Positions 7,155 to 11,265 of a stretch of DNA of 11,265 nucleotides are shown here, one piece after another. How positions within the stretch are numbered: the first letter of the stretch is position 1; each line of letters begins with the position of its first letter. The position numbers and the translations under genes are program-made. This DNA comes from an uncultured Bacteroidota bacterium (GTDB taxonomy: Bacteria > Bacteroidota > Bacteroidia > Flavobacteriales > Flavobacteriaceae). The notes beneath the pieces were generated by a model. That model was not told the origin of the DNA. It saw only the letters and a program-made list of their open reading frames with translations, and searched no databases. The DNA is taken from contig CAIJFC010000058.1 of the NCBI GenBank assembly GCA_903819815.1, positions 1 to 11,265 of the forward strand. Direction: 5' to 3'.

Positions 7155-7747
7155 TAGTCGAAATTTTTAATGTATTAGACGGTGAAATTTTATTTATTAG
7201 AAATTTTTTATCTCCTGCTGATGCAAAACATTACTTTAATTTGTTGCAAAATAATATTAATTGGAAACAAGAAGAAGTGCGATTTTATGGAAAAACCCAC
7301 CCTGTTCCTAGAAAAACAGCTTGGTATGGAAACGCTGGTTTAAATTATTCCTATTCTGGAATTAAATGTTTTCCCGAAAAATGGACGAAAGAACTTCTAT
7401 ACATTAAAACAGAAATTGAAAAATTTATTCCCGATGATGATTTTACGAGTGTTTTATTAAATTTATATAAAAATGGTAATGACAAAATGGGTTGGCACGC
7501 TGATGATGAGAAAGAGCTTGGTGAAAACCCTACAATTGCATCTGTTAGCCTAGGAGAAACCAGAAGATTTGATATCAAACACAAACATAATCCCGATTTA
7601 AATTTTAAATTTGAATTAACTTCTGGTTCATTACTAATTATGAGAGGTGCATTACAACACCATTGGGTTCATCAAATTCCAGCTCAGAAAAAAGTAAAAA
7701 ACCCAAGGATTAACTTGACTTTTAGAACCATAAAAAAAAGCAGCTAG
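7106..7747 (+). CDS. alkB: AlkB-like 2-oxoglutarate/Fe(II) DNA repair dioxygenase, 5' end altered
   Basis: AlkB-family enzymes oxidatively remove alkyl groups from bases such as 1-methyladenine and 3-methylcytosine, using Fe(II), oxygen and 2-oxoglutarate. Numbering from the TTG at 7106 (213 residues), the iron ligands are His131 and Asp133 (WHADDE) and His189 (WVHQIP). Arg201 and Arg207 in RINLTFR match the 2-oxoglutarate and ALKBH2/3-type signature, and KTAWYGN (70-76) matches the substrate-lid region. The catalytic core looks intact. The 5' end is odd: similarity begins about QKDTIVEIFNVLDGEILF (codons from 7142), and no in-frame ATG precedes it. The ATG at 7132 is in another frame and stops after 12 codons. 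The only usual alternative start is TTG 7106, inside recombinase-derived DNA. The original first codons and promoter were probably lost at the deletion junction, so translation is uncertain. It converges on the gntR-type gene with only 9 bases between. Confidence 0.85.
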   Translation: MLITQILLVCISQKDTIVEIFNVLDGEILFIRNFLSPADAKHYFNLLQNNINWKQEEVRFYGKTHPVPRKTAWYGNAGLNYSYSGIKCFPEKWTKELLYIKTEIEKFIPDDDFTSVLLNLYKNGNDKMGWHADDEKELGENPTIASVSLGETRRFDIKHKHNPDLNFKFELTSGSLLIMRGALQHHWVHQIPAQKKVKNPRINLTFRTIKKSS

Positions 7748-7754
7748 GACTGCT
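7732..7754 (-). terminator. Terminator for the GntR-type regulator gene
   Basis: On the minus strand AGCAG-TCCTAG-CTGCT (7754 to 7739) is followed by a run of T (7738-7732), starting two bases after the regulator stop codon. The stem is only 5 bp, so it is a weak example. It overlaps the last codons and stop of the convergent alkB-like gene, an economical end-to-end arrangement. Confidence 0.6.
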
Positions 7755-7756
7755 AT

Positions 7757-8755
7757 TTACAATGAGTTGCGAATTATTAAGGTACTTTTATTTTCTATTT
7801 GTTCCTTTTTACCTTTCAAAATCATTTGGGCTAGAATTTTTCCCATCGCAACAAAATCAGTAGATATCGTTGTTATGCCGTTTTCTACCACTTTTTTTAA
7901 AGGGGTTTCATTATAAGATATGATTCCGAAATCTTCACCAAGTTTTAAATTTTGTAGCTTAGATTTTTCAATAACTTTTACTAAATCCCTATCGTCAGGA
8001 ATAATATATACTTCGCCTTTTTTTATTTCCCTGTCTTTAAACTCAGTAATAACAGTAGCGCTAAATCCAGAGTCTTCACAGAATTTTTTGAACCCAATTT
8101 TCATACCTAAGGGCTCCCTAAATCCAGGAAAAATAAGGATTAGTTTTTCGTATTTGTTTAATCTAGTTTTACCTTTTTCTAAGCCATTGTAAATATCTTT
8201 CTGGTGATTTTGATATACTGCTGGAAATGATTTTAATTCCAAATTTGTTTGATCTAATATATAAATCTCATCAACTGGTAGGGTTTTTATGATTGCCGAT
8301 GCGCCAACTAAATTGGTGGGCATAATAATATATTTGGTGTAGTTTCCATTGCTGTCATTGATTATTTTTTGAAAAACTTGAAGATTAAAATGATGAAAGA
8401 AAATATCAACTTGTATGCCTTTTCCAATGTTTTCAATAAAGGAATTGTAAAGGTCTTCCTTGAAAATATTCAGTTCTTCAAAAAGTAATAAAACGCGTTG
8501 TTTTATTTTGACTTCAGTACTTTTGACATAGTAGCCTTTGCCCAGAATAGCGTATATAATTCCTCGTTTTTTTAACTCTTCATAGGCCTGCAGAACGGTG
8601 TCGCGAGACAAGGAAAACTCAAGGCATACTTTATTTATAGATGGAAGTTTATCATCTTTTTTTAAATGACCTTTCTCAATTGTTTTTTCAATTGAGGAAA
8701 TGATTTGTTTGTACTTAGGTATTCCTTGATTATTTTGAATCGTTATGACACGCAT
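7757..8755 (-). CDS. GntR-type regulator with LacI-like sugar-binding domain, probable galactose regulator
   Basis: The protein has 332 residues. The N-terminus (1-78) is a GntR winged helix-turn-helix, with LPSINKVCLEFSLSRDTVL (37-55) as the recognition region and RGIIYAILGKGYYV as the wing. From about residue 85 to the end it resembles the LacI/GalR periplasmic-binding-like effector domain, ending in the family-typical FGIISYNETPLKKVVENGIT (276-295) and a dimer-face helix around 300-315. GntR DNA-binding plus LacI-type effector domain is the architecture of AraR of Bacillus subtilis. It is transcribed away from galM-galK-galT, so galactose or a galactose derivative is the likely effector, probably as a derepressing ligand. 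A TAnnTTTG box lies a few bases upstream of its ATG, and an AraR-like palindrome overlaps that promoter, suggesting autoregulation. Family is clear; the galactose role is inferred from position. Confidence 0.88.
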   Translation of the reverse strand: MRVITIQNNQGIPKYKQIISSIEKTIEKGHLKKDDKLPSINKVCLEFSLSRDTVLQAYEELKKRGIIYAILGKGYYVKSTEVKIKQRVLLLFEELNIFKEDLYNSFIENIGKGIQVDIFFHHFNLQVFQKIINDSNGNYTKYIIMPTNLVGASAIIKTLPVDEIYILDQTNLELKSFPAVYQNHQKDIYNGLEKGKTRLNKYEKLILIFPGFREPLGMKIGFKKFCEDSGFSATVITEFKDREIKKGEVYIIPDDRDLVKVIEKSKLQNLKLGEDFGIISYNETPLKKVVENGITTISTDFVAMGKILAQMILKGKKEQIENKSTLIIRNSL

Positions 8756-8766
8756 AATTTTTTTTA

Positions 8767-8774
8767 CAAAAATA
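8767..8774 (-). promoter_or_regulatory. Candidate -7 box for the GntR-type regulator
   Basis: On the minus strand this reads TATTTTTG, an exact TAnnTTTG match, placing the transcript start only a few bases from the ATG ending at 8755. No TTG lies at the expected -33 distance. That interval is occupied by the palindrome at 8782-8797. Confidence 0.45.
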
Positions 8775-8781
8775 CATAAAA

Positions 8782-8797
8782 ACTGGTAGGTACTAGT
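8782..8797. promoter_or_regulatory. Putative operator for the GntR-type regulator
   Basis: ACTGGTAGGTACTAGT is a 16-bp imperfect palindrome; six of its eight base pairs are symmetric. It agrees at 11 of 16 positions with the Bacillus subtilis AraR operator consensus ATTTGTACGTACAAAT, including the GTA and TAC core. AraR has the same domain architecture as the regulator next door. The site lies between the -33 and -7 positions of the regulator promoter and upstream of the galM promoter, where one bound dimer could affect both. Function is inferred. Confidence 0.55.
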
Positions 8798-8824
8798 ATG
8801 TAAAATAATGATAATTTATTTAAA

Positions 8825-8853
8825 TTTGAATTTCACTTTTGATAAAATTTTTG
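8825..8853 (+). promoter_or_regulatory. Candidate promoter for galM-galK-galT
   Basis: TTTG at 8825-8828, 17 bases of spacer, and AATTTTTG at 8846-8853 (one mismatch to TAnnTTTG) lie 11 bases before the preferred galM ATG. This matches the short-leader arrangement of the other promoters here. An alternative -7 box, TAAATTTG at 8821-8828, is exact but has no TTG at the right distance. Confidence 0.4.
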
Positions 8854-8864
8854 CAAAAAAAATA

Positions 8865-9908
8865 ATGAATTCATTTTTAAATACAGGTTCTACAATTAAA
8901 TTCTATGGATATATGCCCAATGGAGCTGTTGTTGACTCTTGTGAATTAACCAATAAAAACGGAATACAATTGAAGGTTATCACTTTTGGAGCCACGATAA
9001 CCTCATTAAAAATACCCTTGAAAAATGAAAGTTTTATTGACGTGGTATTGGGTTTCGATACTTTGGAAGCCTATTTAAATTCCTTTAATATAAATAGTGC
9101 GCCGTATTTTGGAGCCACGGTAGGGCGTTATGCTGGTAGGATTAACAATAGTACTTTTAGTTTGAACGGCAAATCGATTAATTTAAATAGCAATAACAAT
9201 GGGCATTCCTTGCATGGCGGAAATATTGGCTTTAGCCAAAAACAATGGAAAATTAAAAACGTGAATGAAGGGGAAAATCCATCCATAACTTTAAGTTATT
9301 TCAGTCCTGATGGGGAAGAAAATTACCCTGGTGATTTATCGATAGATTTGACCTACACTTTATCCGAAGAAAATGAATTGATTATTGAGTACGTTGCCAC
9401 TACTTCCGAGGATACAATAATAAACTTGACACATCATAGTTATTTTAATCTTGATGGTCATAATTCCACTATTCTTGAACAGGATTTATCAATTAATTCC
9501 AATAAAATATTGGAAACCAATGAACATACAATTCCAACGGGTCAATTTCTGAATTTAGAAAACAACCCTTTTAATTTTAATCAAGCTAAAAAATGCCCTC
9601 AAAAAATAGATTCCACTTTTGTTTTGAATGATGGTGAGAAAATCTCGGCTTCCCTTTTCAGCCCTAAAAATAATTTAGAAATGTTGGTATTTACAAATCA
9701 GCCGGCTGTACATATTTATGTGGGAGGAAATTGTAATAATGAAATTAAAGGAAAGGAAAATACAGATTATCACCATTTGAGTGGGATTTGTTTTGAAACA
9801 CAAAATTTTCCTGACGCCCCTAATCACGATCATTTTCCTGACGCTGTTTTAAGAAAAGATGAAGTATATCAACATAAGACAAGGTATAAATTTCAAGAAA
9901 TTAAATAA
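8865..9908 (+). CDS. galM: Aldose 1-epimerase (galactose mutarotase)
   Basis: GalM interconverts beta- and alpha-D-galactose, supplying the alpha form that galactokinase uses. Numbered from the ATG at 8865 (347 residues), the sugar-binding GRYAGRI is at 87-93 (Arg88). NGHSLHGG at 112-119 provides His117, and THHSYFNL at 189-196 provides His191; these are the two conserved histidines (human GALM His107 and His176). IDSTFVLN provides Asp249, and the catalytic base is Glu311 in GICFETQNFPDAPNH. All key residues are present. No signal peptide is seen, so it is probably cytoplasmic. The frame could start at 8808, but that adds 19 AT-rich codons without family similarity and begins upstream of the likely transcription start. 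It is first in the operon and lies 20 bases from galK. Confidence 0.95.
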   Translation: MNSFLNTGSTIKFYGYMPNGAVVDSCELTNKNGIQLKVITFGATITSLKIPLKNESFIDVVLGFDTLEAYLNSFNINSAPYFGATVGRYAGRINNSTFSLNGKSINLNSNNNGHSLHGGNIGFSQKQWKIKNVNEGENPSITLSYFSPDGEENYPGDLSIDLTYTLSEENELIIEYVATTSEDTIINLTHHSYFNLDGHNSTILEQDLSINSNKILETNEHTIPTGQFLNLENNPFNFNQAKKCPQKIDSTFVLNDGEKISASLFSPKNNLEMLVFTNQPAVHIYVGGNCNNEIKGKENTDYHHLSGICFETQNFPDAPNHDHFPDAVLRKDEVYQHKTRYKFQEIK

Positions 9909-9928
9909 AAAAAACCAAATTATATATA

Positions 9929-11095
9929 ATGAATGCGATTTTAATAAAAGACACAACTGATTTTTTTAAAGCTAAATTTGGAAATGTACCCGATAAAATA
10001 GTTCTTTCCCCAGGAAGAATTAATATTATTGGCGAACACATTGATTATAATGATGGTTATGTTTTACCCGCAGCTATTGATAAAATAGTTTGTTTTGCAT
10101 TCGAAAAAAACAATTCAAATACCGCAAAAATTCATGCGATTGATCTGAATGAGTCACTAAAAATAGACGTTACAAAAGAAGAAACAATTAGCGATATCGT
10201 TTGGACTAATTATTTACGGGGTGTTTTATTTCAATTAAAATTAAAAGGATACAAAATAGGCGGTTTTAACTGCGCCTTTAGTAGTAATATTCCAATTGGT
10301 TCTGGTTTGTCTTCTTCGGCAGCCTTAGAATGTGGATTTTTATTTGGGATTAATGAAATGTTTAATTTGGATATAAAACCAATCGATATGGCTTTAATGG
10401 GGCAAAATGCTGAGCACTGGGTTGGAATTAATTGCGGCATCATGGATCAGTTTTCTAGTATTATGGGATTGGAAAACAAAGTGATAAAAATTGATTGCCG
10501 TACTTTGGATTATACTTACCACGATGCTGATTTTGCCAATTATTCTTTAATTTTATTTGATAGTAACTTGCAACATTCCTTATTTACATCCGAATATAAT
10601 AATCGACGAATAGAATGTGAAGAAGGATTAAGTATTATCAATGACAATTATCCTGAAATTAATAGCTTTAGAGATTGTAATGAAGAATTATTAATTGGTT
10701 TAAAATCTAAAATGACGGATAATGTTTTTAGAAGAAGTTTATATGCCGTAAAAGAAATAAAACGTGTCATTCAAGCTTGTACTGCGCTCGACAAAGGCGA
10801 TATTGAAACATTAGGTAAATTAATGTTTGAAACCCATGAAGGATTGTCTAAAGACTATGAAGTAAGTTGCGAAGAATTAGACTATCTGGTAGATTTGGCA
10901 AAAGCCGAAGAGGATGTAATTGGATCTCGGTTAATGGGAGGTGGCTTTGGAGGTTGCACCATCAATTTGGTAAAAAAGGGAAGTGAAAGTAAAATAAAAG
11001 AGAAATTTACAACATTGTATGCTGAACATTTCAAAATAGATTTAATAACATACGATGTAAAAGTTTCTAATGGCACATCACTATATAAAAACTAA
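9929..11095 (+). CDS. galK: Galactokinase
   Basis: GalK phosphorylates alpha-D-galactose with ATP to galactose 1-phosphate, the first committed Leloir step. The 388-residue length is typical. The galactokinase signature GRINIIGEHIDYNDG is at 29-43 (Arg30, Glu36, His37 and Asp39 are the expected transition-state and sugar ligands). The GHMP ATP-binding loop PIGSGLSSSAALE is at 122-134. Catalytic Asp173 is in GIMDQF, and the C-terminal GHMP motif GSRLMGGGFGGCTINLV is at 332-348. It is complete, with no sign of damage. It starts 20 bases after galM and ends 6 bases before galT, so all three are almost certainly one transcript. No terminator is seen between them. Confidence 0.98.
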   Translation: MNAILIKDTTDFFKAKFGNVPDKIVLSPGRINIIGEHIDYNDGYVLPAAIDKIVCFAFEKNNSNTAKIHAIDLNESLKIDVTKEETISDIVWTNYLRGVLFQLKLKGYKIGGFNCAFSSNIPIGSGLSSSAALECGFLFGINEMFNLDIKPIDMALMGQNAEHWVGINCGIMDQFSSIMGLENKVIKIDCRTLDYTYHDADFANYSLILFDSNLQHSLFTSEYNNRRIECEEGLSIINDNYPEINSFRDCNEELLIGLKSKMTDNVFRRSLYAVKEIKRVIQACTALDKGDIETLGKLMFETHEGLSKDYEVSCEELDYLVDLAKAEEDVIGSRLMGGGFGGCTINLVKKGSESKIKEKFTTLYAEHFKIDLITYDVKVSNGTSLYKN

Positions 11096-11101
11096 TTTAT
11101 A

Positions 11102-11265
11102 ATGAAAAAATTTGATATCTACGAAGATCCGCACCGACGATTTAATCCGCTCATAAACGAATGGGTTTTGGTTTCTCCACACCGAGCAAAACGTCCTTGG
11201 CAAGGTCAAAAAGAAACTCTAGCAAACGATGAAAGACCTGAATATGATTCAACTTGCTATTTATG
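11102..11265 (+). CDS. galT: UDP-glucose--hexose-1-phosphate uridylyltransferase, 5' part only
   Basis: GalT exchanges galactose 1-phosphate with UDP-glucose, giving UDP-galactose and glucose 1-phosphate. Only the first 54 codons are in the window; the frame is open to the edge. HRRFNPLINEWVLVSPHRAK (11-30) followed by RPWQGQ (31-36) is the characteristic N-terminal signature. Cys52, in TCYL at the window edge, aligns with the first zinc cysteine of Escherichia coli GalT (Cys52). The ATG lies 6 bases after the galK stop, as expected for translational coupling. The active-site HPH motif lies beyond the window, so completeness cannot be judged. Confidence 0.95.
   Translation, partial: MKKFDIYEDPHRRFNPLINEWVLVSPHRAKRPWQGQKETLANDERPEYDSTCYL

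Noticed and set aside
8773..8802. TACATA (8773-8778) and TATGTA (8797-8802) as outer arms of the operator
   Set aside because: Their centre is offset by two bases from that of the 16-bp palindrome, so they are not a symmetric extension of it. Such AT-rich hexamers are common here.
8808..8864. Upstream galM start adding 19 residues
   Set aside because: The added residues have no family similarity, and the start lies before the likely transcription start. The ATG at 8865 fits the promoter and the family.
1..11265. CRISPR arrays, insertion sequence ends, toxin-antitoxin or phage-defence genes
   Set aside because: No regularly spaced repeats, transposase or defence-type domains were seen. The only mobile-element trace is the recombinase remnant.

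Overview
The window is AT-rich DNA from a Bacteroidota bacterium, most likely Flavobacteriaceae and close to Flavobacterium. The evidence is a PorX-type response regulator (the PorX/PglZ regulator tied to type IX secretion in this phylum), the porX-tsaE-alanine dehydrogenase order, a Bacteroidetes-type lipoprotein signal on an M13 peptidase, and promoters of the form TTG-N19/21-TAnnTTTG instead of sigma70 -35/-10 boxes. No species is assigned.

Layout. Positions 26-2053 (minus) encode a lipoprotein M13 metallopeptidase. A 337-base spacer (2054-2390) carries a repeat-like element and separates it from a rightward cluster: porX, tsaE, an alanine-dehydrogenase-family enzyme with a changed catalytic position, and a small membrane-anchored DUF4258-like protein with its own promoter. 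A tRNA-Val(TAC) gene follows with a canonical promoter and a strong terminator. Against its 3' half lies a leftward serine recombinase remnant (6129 to about 7143) that has lost its catalytic N-terminal domain. Its broken 5' end is fused to the 5' end of an alkB-like DNA repair gene on the plus strand. This looks like the scar of an integrated element that was mostly deleted. From 7757 to the end is a galactose locus: a GntR/LacI-hybrid regulator (minus) divergent from galM-galK-galT (plus; galT runs off the window). A 16-bp imperfect palindrome resembling AraR operators lies in the divergent promoter region.

How the genes work together. GalM converts beta- to alpha-galactose, GalK phosphorylates it and GalT transfers it to UDP, giving three steps of the Leloir pathway. 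The regulator probably represses both itself and the operon. PorX is a signalling protein, TsaE serves tRNA t6A synthesis, and the Ald homologue is an NAD-linked amino-acid enzyme by family. Their adjacency looks like conserved gene order and not one pathway.

I see no clear new multi-gene system. The points most worth a second look are the tRNA/recombinase/alkB scar, the His-to-Gln change in the alanine dehydrogenase homologue, the putative galactose operator, and the intergenic repeat upstream of porX.
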